This document shows positions 50,329-58,809 of a stretch of 64,000 bases of DNA, piece after piece (the stretch's first letter is position 1; every line of letters begins with the position of its first letter). Made by a program: the position numbers and the translations under genes. Origin of the DNA: CALITV01 sp964415795 (GTDB lineage Bacteria; UBP6; UBA1177; JAKLFG01). The notes beneath the pieces were generated by a model. It worked only from the letters and a program-made list of their open reading frames with translations. It was not told where the DNA came from and made no database searches. The stretch lies in the NCBI GenBank assembly GCA_964415795.1, contig CAYQBN010000008.1, positions 1 through 64,000 on the forward strand, in the 5' to 3' direction.

Positions 50329-51621
50329 TTACCGATAGAGTTCCTTCAGCGCCGCGATGAGCGCCTGATGGTCGCTGAACGCCGCCGTCTCGCGGACGCT
50401 ATGCATTGCCCAGATAGGAACGCCGACATCGACACCCGGCACCGAAAGGAGCGCGCTCGTCATCGGCCCGATCGTGCTTCCCGACGACACATCGGAACGG
50501 TTCGCTATCTTCTGGCATGGCACACCGGCCCGGCGGCAGAAATCACGGAACCGTTCGGCCGTCTCGGCGGTCGTCGCGTATTTGAAACCGGCGCTCGCCT
50601 TGATGACGGGGCCGCCGCCCATCACCGGCGCGTAGTGCGGGTCATGCTTCTCGGCAAAGTTGGGATGGACCGCGTGGGCGGCGTCGCAGGAAATGAGAAA
50701 CGACCGCGCAAGCGCCCGATGGAACTCCTCTCGCCCCGCGTCGTGCGCAACGACGATCCGCTCGAGCACCGTCGCGAGGAATCCGCTGTCGGCCCCCATC
50801 GGTGTTCGTGAACCGATCTCCTCGTTGTCGAAGAAGAGCGCCACCGCCGTCGCGTCACCGCCTTTCGACTCGACAAGCGCCGAGAGTATCGCGTGACAGG
50901 AGGCGAGGTTGTCTATGCGGCCGGACGCATACAACTCTCCACACGGGCCGAACGCCACCGCTGGCCGTGGATCGTAAAGAAAGAGATCCATCTCGCCGAC
51001 AGCCTCCCTTGCAACACCGAGCGTCTCGGCGATCAGCCCTTTAAGCACCTCCGAACGGCCTTTAGGATCGGTCTCGAGCGACAAGATCGCTTGGAGGTGA
51101 TTCTGAGGATTGTACTCGAAGCCCTTGTTCACCTCGCGGTTCATGTGGATCGCAAGATTGGGGATGATCGCCACCGGATGTTTGGTATCCACGAGGCGCG
51201 GCAACCATCCTCGCCTTTCCTTTACCATCACCCGTCCGGCTATGGCCAATTCACGATCGAGCCATGTCGAAACGATGGGGCCGCCGTAGATCTCGGTCGT
51301 CACCCGCACGACGCCGCGGCCAACGCTCTCCGCCTCCGGCTTCACTTTGAGAAGCGGGCTGTCGGTATGGGCACCTGCCAACATGAATCCGCTCTCATAC
51401 GGCACTCTTTTACCCACGCGAAACGCAACGACCGCGGAATCATTCCGCACTACGAAATAGGATCCCCCAGCACGCAGATCCCATGCCTCTCGCTCGTCCA
51501 ACGCAACGAAACGAGCCGCTTTCAAGCGTCGCACGATCTCCGCGGTTGCATGGAACGCCGTCGGAGATGTGTCAAGAAAAGTACTGAGGTCGTGAAAAAG
51601 CTCTCGACTGTTGATTCGCAT
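50329..51621 (-). CDS. apeB: M18 family aminopeptidase
   Basis: This 430-residue cytosolic zinc aminopeptidase of the aspartyl aminopeptidase family removes N-terminal acidic or neutral residues. Metal and catalytic motifs: AGAHTDSPLLKVKP (His/Asp), GRIDNLASC (bridging Asp), FFDNEEIGSRTPMGADS (Glu-Glu), SCDAAHAVHPNF (Asp) and the terminal MHSVRE (His). It converges with the DUF1566 gene, 3 bases apart. No operon partner is seen on its strand. Confidence 0.93.
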   Translation of the reverse strand: MRINSRELFHDLSTFLDTSPTAFHATAEIVRRLKAARFVALDEREAWDLRAGGSYFVVRNDSAVVAFRVGKRVPYESGFMLAGAHTDSPLLKVKPEAESVGRGVVRVTTEIYGGPIVSTWLDRELAIAGRVMVKERRGWLPRLVDTKHPVAIIPNLAIHMNREVNKGFEYNPQNHLQAILSLETDPKGRSEVLKGLIAETLGVAREAVGEMDLFLYDPRPAVAFGPCGELYASGRIDNLASCHAILSALVESKGGDATAVALFFDNEEIGSRTPMGADSGFLATVLERIVVAHDAGREEFHRALARSFLISCDAAHAVHPNFAEKHDPHYAPVMGGGPVIKASAGFKYATTAETAERFRDFCRRAGVPCQKIANRSDVSSGSTIGPMTSALLSVPGVDVGVPIWAMHSVRETAAFSDHQALIAALKELYR

Positions 51622-51709
51622 AGAACCTCCTTCCCAAGAATCTATCCTTTTTCGAGTGATTGTAGCATACCCGCCCTCCTGAAGAAAGATTTTGTTTTTC
51701 CCAATCTCC

Positions 51710-51738
51710 TTGACTTATCCCGAAACAACCCTTACCAT
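51710..51738 (+). promoter_or_regulatory. Promoter for the MarR-like gene
   Basis: TTGACT (51710-51715), 17-base spacer, TACCAT (51733-51738), about 38 bases before ATG 51776. Confidence 0.5.
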
Positions 51739-51775
51739 AAATTGCTATGACGACGAAAGCGAGGCGGCAAGAAAG

Positions 51776-52108
51776 ATGAAGCAGCTGTGTGAGCTCAAGA
51801 AGATGTTCCATGCGATCTACCTTTTCGAGGCAGCCCTGAAAAAGGACTTCGGTCTTTCGATAAACGAAGCACTCAGTCTCTGCTCACTCGAAAGTGGTCC
51901 TCGGAACAGCAACGAACTCGCCCGCGATCTCGGCATATCGCTATCCCGCATCTCGCGGGTGCTTGGGTCTTTGGAACAGAAAGGTTTCGTGCGTCGCGAA
52001 ATTACCGCCGAGGACAAACGCAAGGTAATTTTTTCTCTCCTTCCGGCTGGGAAAAAGCGCTTGGCCGAGTTACACCGAAAGAGATCGCAGTTCTCCCTGA
52101 ACATATGA
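51776..52108 (+). CDS. MarR-like winged-helix regulator
   Basis: This 110-residue regulator is short for the family. A dimerization helix (LCELKKMFHAIYLFEAALKK) leads into a winged helix (about 30-90): LSINEALSLCSLESGPRNSNE, LARDLGISLSRISRVLGSLEQ, GFVRREITAEDKRKV. The start at 51776 fits the promoter position; a longer frame upstream lacks a good start. Target genes are unknown, but the ankyrin gene lies 82 bases downstream on the same strand. Confidence 0.8.
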   Translation: MKQLCELKKMFHAIYLFEAALKKDFGLSINEALSLCSLESGPRNSNELARDLGISLSRISRVLGSLEQKGFVRREITAEDKRKVIFSLLPAGKKRLAELHRKRSQFSLNI

Positions 52109-52190
52109 GAATGAGGACATCGGATATTTTCCGTGGCCCCTTTTTTGCGAGCTATTTTTTCTCGATAGTAGTTTTTTGGCGGTGGGAACC

Positions 52191-53480
52191 ATGAGCGAAG
52201 AAACAAAAGAAAAAGAGGAAGCGCAAACTGCGCGACATGCAGCGGAGCAAAAACCACAGAAACCTCCGGTCACCGAGGAAGACTCCTCTTCTGCGCAGAA
52301 AGACGCAGAAGACGACCCCTTAGGAGTTCCCGAAGATACCGTTGCGGAAGCACCGGCATCCGGAGAATCCTCCGTAACAGGCCCCGAAGAAGAGGCAGAA
52401 GAATCATCACTCAAAGGATTCTTCGATGCGATTTCGCGGAACGATCTTGACGCCGTTCTTCCCTTTCTCGAAAAGAAATCGAATCTTTCAGCACTCGACG
52501 AGGAAAATCGTACACCGCTCATGGCCGCAGCCGCCGCAGGCCACATCGATCTTGTAAAATTATTCATTGAATGCGGTGCGAACCTCGAATCGAAAGGAAA
52601 GGACAATCGCACGGCACTCATGCACGCGCTCAGCAACGGTCACATCGCTGTCGCCGAGTACCTTGTTTCAAAGGGAGCCAATGTCAACATAGCTTCGGTC
52701 ACCAATTACACTCCGCTCATGCAGGCAGCGGCGAAGGGGGCGCTCAATGTCGTCCGCATGATCCTTCCCAAAGCGGACAATGTAAACTTCCGCGACATGG
52801 AAGGACGAACCGCTCTCATGATCGCGGCACGATTTGGACATCGTGAGATCGTAGACACTCTCATCAACCGCGGCGCATCACTCCTCGTCACCGACAATAA
52901 AGGAAACACGGCAATCTCTTATGCTGAGACTGCAGAACTCAAGCAGTACCTGACCCAGAGAGCGGACGAGGAGCGCAAGGCCGCTGAAAAGCGTGCCGCC
53001 AAAGAGAAGGAAAGGAAAGAAGAATCTGCCCCCGTTGAAGAAGAAATAAAAGAAACCGTTGAAGAGGTCAAGAAACGAGCTCCTTCCCTCGTACTTATTG
53101 TCGCTCTTTTCATTGTTTCCTGCGCCGGGATATATTTTGCCTACTACCAGTTCAAAAATCTCAAACCGCGCGAGGTCTCGCCCTCACCAGCCCATCAGGA
53201 GGGAGGAAATGTTCTGGCAAATGCCTACTGTACGCGACTTGCCGCATGCCGCGAAAAGACATCGACAGGTTTTGCTCAGCGCTGTGTTGAACAATCGAAA
53301 CATCGCTTCGCCCTCTTTCTCTCCGAACAAGGAGGAACTAACTGCAACGATACTCGCCTTAACGCGTGCAAAAGTTGTCTAGAAGGTCTGACCTGCGATC
53401 AGGTCACCAGATTTAACACCGACTATCTCAAAAAAACCTGTGGAAGTTGCCTGAAAGCGTGTTCCCCGTCGCCCCAGTAG
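52191..53480 (+). CDS. Ankyrin repeat protein with TM helix and Cys-rich C-terminal domain
   Basis: This 429-residue protein has an acidic disordered N-terminus (1-70), about five ankyrin repeats (75-245: TPLMAAAAAGHIDLVKLFIE and similar), a charged coiled segment (255-296), a TM helix (299-321), and a C-terminal domain with ten Cys residues (347-424). There is no signal peptide, so the ankyrin part is cytosolic and the Cys-rich part periplasmic, where disulfides could form. A protein linking cytosolic binding to an oxidized envelope domain is suggested. I know no family with this order. Confidence 0.8.
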   Translation: MSEETKEKEEAQTARHAAEQKPQKPPVTEEDSSSAQKDAEDDPLGVPEDTVAEAPASGESSVTGPEEEAEESSLKGFFDAISRNDLDAVLPFLEKKSNLSALDEENRTPLMAAAAAGHIDLVKLFIECGANLESKGKDNRTALMHALSNGHIAVAEYLVSKGANVNIASVTNYTPLMQAAAKGALNVVRMILPKADNVNFRDMEGRTALMIAARFGHREIVDTLINRGASLLVTDNKGNTAISYAETAELKQYLTQRADEERKAAEKRAAKEKERKEESAPVEEEIKETVEEVKKRAPSLVLIVALFIVSCAGIYFAYYQFKNLKPREVSPSPAHQEGGNVLANAYCTRLAACREKTSTGFAQRCVEQSKHRFALFLSEQGGTNCNDTRLNACKSCLEGLTCDQVTRFNTDYLKKTCGSCLKACSPSPQ

Positions 53481-53510
53481 CCCAACACGCTTCCTAATTG
53501 TTTGTTTTCA
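53456..53510. terminator. Hairpin with T-rich tail between convergent genes
   Basis: AGCGTGTT (53456-53463) pairs perfectly with AACACGCT (53484-53491) around a 20-base loop that contains the ankyrin gene stop; a T-rich stretch follows. It also lies at the end of the converging pilin gene. Confidence 0.4.
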
Positions 53511-53919
53511 TTTCGAGTTTAATATTCATGCACGCTGCTGCATAGTCAGCAGGAACGGCGAGAGGATCCATGGCGACTGCCATGGCGAGACCATCAGGGA
53601 CCGGCGTTCCTCCGCTACCCGGATCGCAATCGGGGGTATTAGCAGCGCTAAAAAGATAAAAGGATCCGGGAGAAACATTGGGTTGCGTTAATCCCTTGTT
53701 GGTCGCCCACCCCAAAGAAAATAGTTCTGACGCGTAGCGCCCTTCTGCCTCATAGAATCCCAGTTGCGTTTGCGCAAGTGACTTGAGGTTGGTTGGCACT
53801 TCCGCCGTACGACTCTTGCGCGTATAGTCAGCATACATGGGCATGGCAATCGAGGCCATGATGCTCAGTACCAGCATCGCCATCATGACTTCCAATAAGG
53901 TCATTCCTCGATAGCACAT
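53494..53919 (-). CDS. Type IV pilin-like protein
   Basis: This 141-residue prepilin has a very short leader (MCYRG) cut before MTLLEVMMAMLVLSIMASIA, the class IVa pattern, with Glu at +5 but Met rather than Phe at +1. An N-terminal helix is followed by a variable globular domain with two Cys near the end (PDCDPGSG ... AACMNI), probably the D-region disulfide. The start at 53919 follows AGGAGG. A sigma-54-like promoter lies upstream. It may be the major pilin or a minor pseudopilin; assembly genes are not in the window. Confidence 0.85.
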   Translation of the reverse strand: MCYRGMTLLEVMMAMLVLSIMASIAMPMYADYTRKSRTAEVPTNLKSLAQTQLGFYEAEGRYASELFSLGWATNKGLTQPNVSPGSFYLFSAANTPDCDPGSGGTPVPDGLAMAVAMDPLAVPADYAAACMNIKLEMKTNN

Positions 53920-53958
53920 GCGAACCTCCTGCGATACACAATAAACCATTTTTTTACA

Positions 53959-53974
53959 AGCAATAACCGTTCCG
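53959..53974 (-). promoter_or_regulatory. Sigma-54-type promoter for the pilin gene
   Basis: On the minus strand CGGAACGGTTATTGCT has the GG-N10-GC spacing and matches TGGCACG-N4-TTGCW at all but two positions. It would start transcription about 30 bases before the pilin ATG, as expected for PilR/PilS control. Confidence 0.55.
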
Positions 53975-53991
53975 TTTCAGAGAGTTTTTTC

Positions 53992-54020
53992 TTGCCACTG
54001 CTCAAAGACTAGGATATCCT
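53992..54020 (+). promoter_or_regulatory. Promoter for galE
   Basis: TTGCCA (53992-53997), 17-base spacer, TATCCT (54015-54020), followed by a leader with GAGAGG before ATG 54051. Confidence 0.5.
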
Positions 54021-54050
54021 TACTCTTGTCACAGCATTCGAGAGGTCCCT

Positions 54051-55034
54051 ATGCGCATCCTCGTCACCGGCGGTGCCGGCTATATCGGTAGTCATTTCGT
54101 AAAGATGATCGGAGAAGCAGGCGAACACGAGATCTTTGTCCTCGACAACCTTTCCACCGGACATCAAGCAGCGGTCCTTTCAGGGAAGCTCGTCCAGATG
54201 GACCTTGCTGAAACTTCTCCCCTCAGAGATTTTTTTTCTCATCATTCCTTTGATGCTGTCGTTCACTTTGCCGCGCACATCGTGGTACCCGAGTCAGTCT
54301 TCAACCCGCTCAAATACTACCGCAACAATACGGTCAATACGACGAATCTTGTGGCCCTCTGTCTTGAGCATGGCGTCCGTTTTCTCGTGTTCTCTTCGAC
54401 CGCCGCGGTATATGGCGAACCTGCGGAAGGTATCGTTTCCGAGTCGAGTCCGCTTGCTCCCATCAATCCATACGGCTGGAGCAAGATGATGAGCGAACGG
54501 GTCATCCTCGACACCGCCCATGCACATTCTGATCGCTTTCGGGCGGTCATCCTTCGATATTTCAATGTCGCTGGTGCCGATCCTGACGGTCGCATCGGCC
54601 AGAGTTTTCCTAACGCCACACACCTCATCAAAGTAGCAGCCGAGGCGGCGCTGGGCAAACGCACCTCGGTGACTATCTTCGGCACCGACTTCCCCACACC
54701 TGACGGCACCGGTATTCGTGATTACATTCATGTGACCGATCTCGCGGCACTCCATCTGCGGGCGCTCGAACACCTCGCCTCCGGCGGCGACACCGACACC
54801 TTCAACTGCGGTTACGGCCACGGCTACAGCGTACGGGAGGTGCTCGATGCCATGAAAAAGGTAAGCGGCGTTGATTTCCCAGTTACCGAAGGACCCCGCC
54901 GCGCCGGAGATCCGGCCAAACTCATCGCCTACAATACCAAGATACGCACGGCGTGGAAATGGGAACCGAGATACGACTCTCTCGAGTTCATTTGTCGAAC
55001 CGCCCTCGAATGGGAACGAAATCGAACTTATTAG
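54051..55034 (+). CDS. galE: UDP-glucose 4-epimerase
   Basis: This 327-residue extended SDR enzyme interconverts UDP-glucose and UDP-galactose (or the N-acetyl forms). Motifs: VTGGAGYIGSHFV for NAD, SSTAAVYGEP with the catalytic Ser/Thr, YGWSKMMSER (YxxxK), RYFNVAGAD, and GIRDYIHVTDLA. It supplies nucleotide sugars to the surface-glycan cluster that follows on the opposite strand, whose first gene overlaps its end by 4 bases. Confidence 0.94.
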   Translation: MRILVTGGAGYIGSHFVKMIGEAGEHEIFVLDNLSTGHQAAVLSGKLVQMDLAETSPLRDFFSHHSFDAVVHFAAHIVVPESVFNPLKYYRNNTVNTTNLVALCLEHGVRFLVFSSTAAVYGEPAEGIVSESSPLAPINPYGWSKMMSERVILDTAHAHSDRFRAVILRYFNVAGADPDGRIGQSFPNATHLIKVAAEAALGKRTSVTIFGTDFPTPDGTGIRDYIHVTDLAALHLRALEHLASGGDTDTFNCGYGHGYSVREVLDAMKKVSGVDFPVTEGPRRAGDPAKLIAYNTKIRTAWKWEPRYDSLEFICRTALEWERNRTY

Positions 55035-56032
55035 AATCTCGGATCTAGCGCCAGTATCTTTCGAACGAAATCATCCTCGTTAGAGATGATCGCATCAGGA
55101 GGCAAATAACGAGCAATATCTCCCACTGCAAAGGAAAGTATTCGACAATACGGCTGAAATTCCCACACCACCACCGGCATGCTCTCTTCACGGGAAGTAA
55201 TGCAGAGAACATCGATTCGCCGAGCGTAAGAGGCCAATTCCGCAGGAGAGACCTGCCCTGCCCACTGAACAATCCCTTCGTTAGTAGCCCTCATTACCTC
55301 ACGGCGAAGAGAACCTTCTCCAAAGACAACAAACACTATATCAACTCGTTGGGACCGTACCCGGCGCGCGATCTCAAGAAAAATATCGATTCCCTTTACC
55401 GCTTCGAGACGCCCCACGAAGGCGACGACCCAGGCAGTTTGCGGAAAAGTAATAGGATTCTGAGGAGTTATGGGATCGGGGAGTGAACTACGAGTGGGAA
55501 GAAGAGCCACTCTCCGGCGGGTAACCGAACGCATCTGCTCCCCTAAGAACTCACTGTTCGCATATATCCGGTCAGCAAAGTAAAAAATGGTTCGGAGAAG
55601 AAGCGGTATCTTTCTAAATTTGGTGATATCTGTCCCAAGTGCCCATACCTCATAAGGAACTCCAGTCAACATCTTGACCAACAGTCCTACTAATCCCCCC
55701 GGGATTGCCCAGCAGGCAAAGATAGAAGAAATATGATACATTTTGACAATTTTTGTCGCACGGATGACAAAAATGAGCACCATTTTAAGGAAAACGAAAA
55801 GGTCCACCGGATTATAAATTCGACGCCCTGCAAGGTGACCGTGCCGCCAATAAAACCGGATGATGGTTACCGCACCATGCCGTTCTTCTCCTTCGCTCTC
55901 TGGGTCGGGAGTCAACACCACCACCGGTGCACCACTCTTGACGGAAAGCATTTCGGCGATAAATCTACCACGGTAATCGTTCGCATCGTGAGGAAAAGAA
56001 TGAGTCACAACGAGGGTGGGACGATCGAACAT
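55031..56032 (-). CDS. Glycosyltransferase family 4
   Basis: This 333-residue GT-B protein has the family 4 layout: N-terminal acceptor domain with THSFPHDANDYRGRF, linker, and donor-binding domain with VVAFVGRLEAVKGIDIFL and the ExxxxxxxE motif (EESMPVVVWE). A hydrophobic stretch (about 83-100 and 112-125) may attach it to the membrane. It is the last gene of a minus-strand glycan cluster, 1 base from the preceding GT2 gene. Sugar specificity cannot be read from the sequence. Confidence 0.85.
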   Translation of the reverse strand: MFDRPTLVVTHSFPHDANDYRGRFIAEMLSVKSGAPVVVLTPDPESEGEERHGAVTIIRFYWRHGHLAGRRIYNPVDLFVFLKMVLIFVIRATKIVKMYHISSIFACWAIPGGLVGLLVKMLTGVPYEVWALGTDITKFRKIPLLLRTIFYFADRIYANSEFLGEQMRSVTRRRVALLPTRSSLPDPITPQNPITFPQTAWVVAFVGRLEAVKGIDIFLEIARRVRSQRVDIVFVVFGEGSLRREVMRATNEGIVQWAGQVSPAELASYARRIDVLCITSREESMPVVVWEFQPYCRILSFAVGDIARYLPPDAIISNEDDFVRKILALDPRF

Positions 56033-56033
56033 G

Positions 56034-57005
56034 TTACTTCGCCAGCACGCGCACCATCGTACGCCTGATCCTTTCCATCATTGGCGGAAGAACGAGGAGC
56101 CGCTCCATACGGGCACACACCTCCTCTATCGCCGCAGGCTCGAAAAACAATCGTTTTTCGTTTGCTTCCCGTATCACAGAAAGCCATCGCCTCGCCATTA
56201 TAACAACCTCCGGCGACACACAAGCAACTCTCGCATCGTGGAATGCGGCATGCGCCTCGAGTTGTTCCGCACTCGGAAGAAAACCCAATGTTTCCTTGAT
56301 ATAATCACACCAAACCCGCAGAAGAATCTCCCGACGTATCTTCCACCGCGCTCTATCGAGGAATACAGCTCCCGTTACACTTGCTAGAGAAACCCGGTAC
56401 TCAAGGAGTACCTCCGGAATAATCGCGAGTTCTGTCGTGAGAGCCATTTCACACCACAAACGATAGTCTTCCACCATGGGGAATGCTTGATCATACCGAA
56501 GGTTGTGCACACTAAGTACCGACCGTCGAATCATTACCGTCGGATGAATAAAAGGAGTCGAAAACAAGAGTGTTGCCTTGAGCGACCTCGAATCAGTGGG
56601 ACCTCTTTGAACCCAGCGTGGGCCACAGGGAACGAACTTACGCGCCCACGTACCGCACAACCCCACCTCCGGATGTGCCTCCATGAAGGCGATCTGTCGT
56701 GCGAGCCGCTCAGGCCTTGCGATGTCGTCGGCATCCATCCGGGCAATATAGCGTCCACGCGATTCTTCGATACCGCGGTTAAGCGAAAAGATGATGCCAC
56801 GATTTGTGTCATTGGACATCAACCGGATGCGCGGATCACCAAATCTTTCAACTACGCTGGCGGTACCATCAGTTGACCCGTCATTAACAACGATAAGTTC
56901 GAAATCATCAAACGACTGGCTAAGGATACTCTCGAGGGACTCCCCAATCCATCGCGCTGCATTATAGGCGGGAAGAACAACTGAAATCGCTGGTGGCACC
57001 CTCAT
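56034..57005 (-). CDS. Glycosyltransferase family 2
   Basis: This 323-residue GT-A enzyme has VVLPAYNAARWIGESLESIL, LIVVNDGSTDGTASVV, the metal-binding ARMDADDIARPERL (DxD) and a WCEMAL segment, typical of GT2 enzymes that extend surface polysaccharides from UDP or GDP sugars. Start 57005 overlaps the fucosyltransferase stop by 4 bases; a GTG at 57017 is possible. The C-terminal helical tail (VCARMERLLVLPPMMERI) may contact the membrane. It resembles the GT2 protein at 61811-62752 in layout. Confidence 0.88.
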   Translation of the reverse strand: MRVPPAISVVLPAYNAARWIGESLESILSQSFDDFELIVVNDGSTDGTASVVERFGDPRIRLMSNDTNRGIIFSLNRGIEESRGRYIARMDADDIARPERLARQIAFMEAHPEVGLCGTWARKFVPCGPRWVQRGPTDSRSLKATLLFSTPFIHPTVMIRRSVLSVHNLRYDQAFPMVEDYRLWCEMALTTELAIIPEVLLEYRVSLASVTGAVFLDRARWKIRREILLRVWCDYIKETLGFLPSAEQLEAHAAFHDARVACVSPEVVIMARRWLSVIREANEKRLFFEPAAIEEVCARMERLLVLPPMMERIRRTMVRVLAK

Positions 57006-57820
57006 AGCCGGATCCACCCGTCAGGGATTAGATCACCTGTCTGCTGTTCCATTTTTTCGTTTGCGAACCATCGCCGAGGTGCGATGACTAATTTCTCGGG
57101 ATGTCGATTTAACCACGCTCCCCACCACGAGAAAGAACTGTTCGCGATTATCTGATGCTTACAGCGACTCATGAGGAACATATCTTCTTGAGGGGAAAGG
57201 CCTTCTACTATCACACCATTCATCTGTCGTTCTCGCAGCCACTGCGGCTCATCCGAAAAGAAAAAGAACTGCACCTCCCCTGCCCGCTCGCGCATAAGTC
57301 GCATCGCATGTTCGTAATACTCCCATGAGCAGTTTCCATGAAATGCTCGGGTCACCGGGTCCGACACATAGTCGCCGCGCCGCACATGAACCGCGACCGA
57401 TGCTATCGCTTCCTCGATACGCTGGAGATATCCCTGCGCTTTCTGCGACAACGATGTTTTCAACGAAAAGTCCTGCCGTATCGTATCGGCATATGTGGCG
57501 AAATACTTCTCAGACTGGAAATACCCATCAAGGATCACCCCGGGCCCCAAGGTGATTACTCGCGGATCGAAAGCAAAACCTCGCTCGCGCCAATAGCGCC
57601 TCCTCGCCCGCGCCCACCAAAGTTTACACCCTGATAGCACGATCGGTTGCGCTGCCGGCGCAAATGGGGAAAGCATATAAGAACGCTTCCGATCCTTCAG
57701 AAAAAAAGAAACCTCCACCAAGAGAGGCACCTTATGGTACAAGGATAACGATCGCCCCACAGCGTATTGAAACATTTGATTACCAAGGCCACCGTATAAA
57801 AAGGAGATGATTTCTTTCAC
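57002..57820 (-). CDS. GT11 alpha-1,2-fucosyltransferase-like protein
   Basis: This 272-residue GT11 protein has FLYGGLGNQMFQYAVGRS at the N-terminus, VAVHVRRGDYV (the GDP-fucose-binding HxRRxDY motif) and ANSSFSWWGAWLN, the three conserved family blocks. It likely adds fucose in alpha-1,2 linkage to the surface glycan. GTG start at 57820 overlaps the SGNH gene stop (GTGA) behind AAGGA. GDP-fucose synthesis genes are not visible and must lie elsewhere if this activity is right. Confidence 0.9.
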   Translation of the reverse strand: MKEIISFLYGGLGNQMFQYAVGRSLSLYHKVPLLVEVSFFLKDRKRSYMLSPFAPAAQPIVLSGCKLWWARARRRYWRERGFAFDPRVITLGPGVILDGYFQSEKYFATYADTIRQDFSLKTSLSQKAQGYLQRIEEAIASVAVHVRRGDYVSDPVTRAFHGNCSWEYYEHAMRLMRERAGEVQFFFFSDEPQWLRERQMNGVIVEGLSPQEDMFLMSRCKHQIIANSSFSWWGAWLNRHPEKLVIAPRRWFANEKMEQQTGDLIPDGWIRL

Positions 57821-58809
57821 TTGTCCTTTACCAATCTTTCTCCTATCCTGTTCTTTATTATCTTGGCAATCGTCTCCCCCATGAGATCGTTCGCCTTCTG
57901 AGAAACATGCACTATGTCAGTATAGACATCCTTTCCTAACGGATCATAGAGATTCGACAAATCGTAGCCGTAGGATAACTCGGCCATGCGGCGCCTGATT
58001 ATGTGGTGCGAGGAAAGGAACTCTTCCGGAACTTGATAAGGCTGGTAAACGGCAAGCATGACCGCCTTTCCAAGGTAATCAGAATCAATGGTAGAGACAA
58101 TCTTGTGAGCGAGCGCAAGCGTCTCGAAATAGGTATCAACTATCTGATCGTTCCACTCGGTGGAAAAGGGGTGATAGTGTTCCCTCATTTCGCTCAACCC
58201 GCTAATGACGCCGCGGTACTTCCGGTCGATCTCGCCCGCGAGAGCAGAGTACTCGAGGAGAATCTTTATCCATGGTGAAGCTTCTTCTTGAAAAAAGAAG
58301 TTAAACGGATACCCCGGCCGGGGATCATAGTAAGCGTGCTGGACCGTCTCGTTATACCCTCCGTAGAAGATCACCACATCTATCTTGCGTTTCAATAGAT
58401 ACTCAACAAGCATGTGGAGATGTTGACGATGGTTGGAACTAATAACCGAAAAATTGGCCACAAATACGGGGACATTCACCATTTCCTGCAGTCGGTTTTC
58501 CACAACCACTGGTATCGGAGGATCCCCCATGTATCCCGTTGATCCCCCAAAGAACGCTACCTTGAGGTCGCCCTCTTTTGCCTCATCGAGATCTTTTCCC
58601 CAAAAGCCGTGAGCGTTGTTAGGCTTACTCCCCGGCCACCCAACGAACATCACATAGGGAGCCGGATATCTTTCGTAGTTTCGTGGGTATCCGAAGCCAA
58701 GGATCTTCCTCAGCAAGAAAACATCGGCGACGACAAAGACGCTTATAAGAAAAAGAAAGTAGAGCAACACTGCGCCGATTTTCTTCACCAATGGCTTTTC
58801 GCTCACCAT
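57817..58809 (-). CDS. Membrane-anchored SGNH/GDSL hydrolase-like protein
   Basis: This 330-residue protein has an N-terminal TM helix (about 10-33), then SGNH blocks: FFGGSTGY (nucleophile Ser90), FYGGYNETV (block III, Asn153), and DIVHVSQKAND (Asp298, His301). These proteins commonly add or remove O-acetyl groups on cell-surface glycans. Position between a fucosyltransferase and a bifunctional glycosyltransferase supports glycan decoration. The start overlaps the stop of the next gene upstream by 7 bases. Confidence 0.8.
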   Translation of the reverse strand: MVSEKPLVKKIGAVLLYFLFLISVFVVADVFLLRKILGFGYPRNYERYPAPYVMFVGWPGSKPNNAHGFWGKDLDEAKEGDLKVAFFGGSTGYMGDPPIPVVVENRLQEMVNVPVFVANFSVISSNHRQHLHMLVEYLLKRKIDVVIFYGGYNETVQHAYYDPRPGYPFNFFFQEEASPWIKILLEYSALAGEIDRKYRGVISGLSEMREHYHPFSTEWNDQIVDTYFETLALAHKIVSTIDSDYLGKAVMLAVYQPYQVPEEFLSSHHIIRRRMAELSYGYDLSNLYDPLGKDVYTDIVHVSQKANDLMGETIAKIIKNRIGERLVKDK

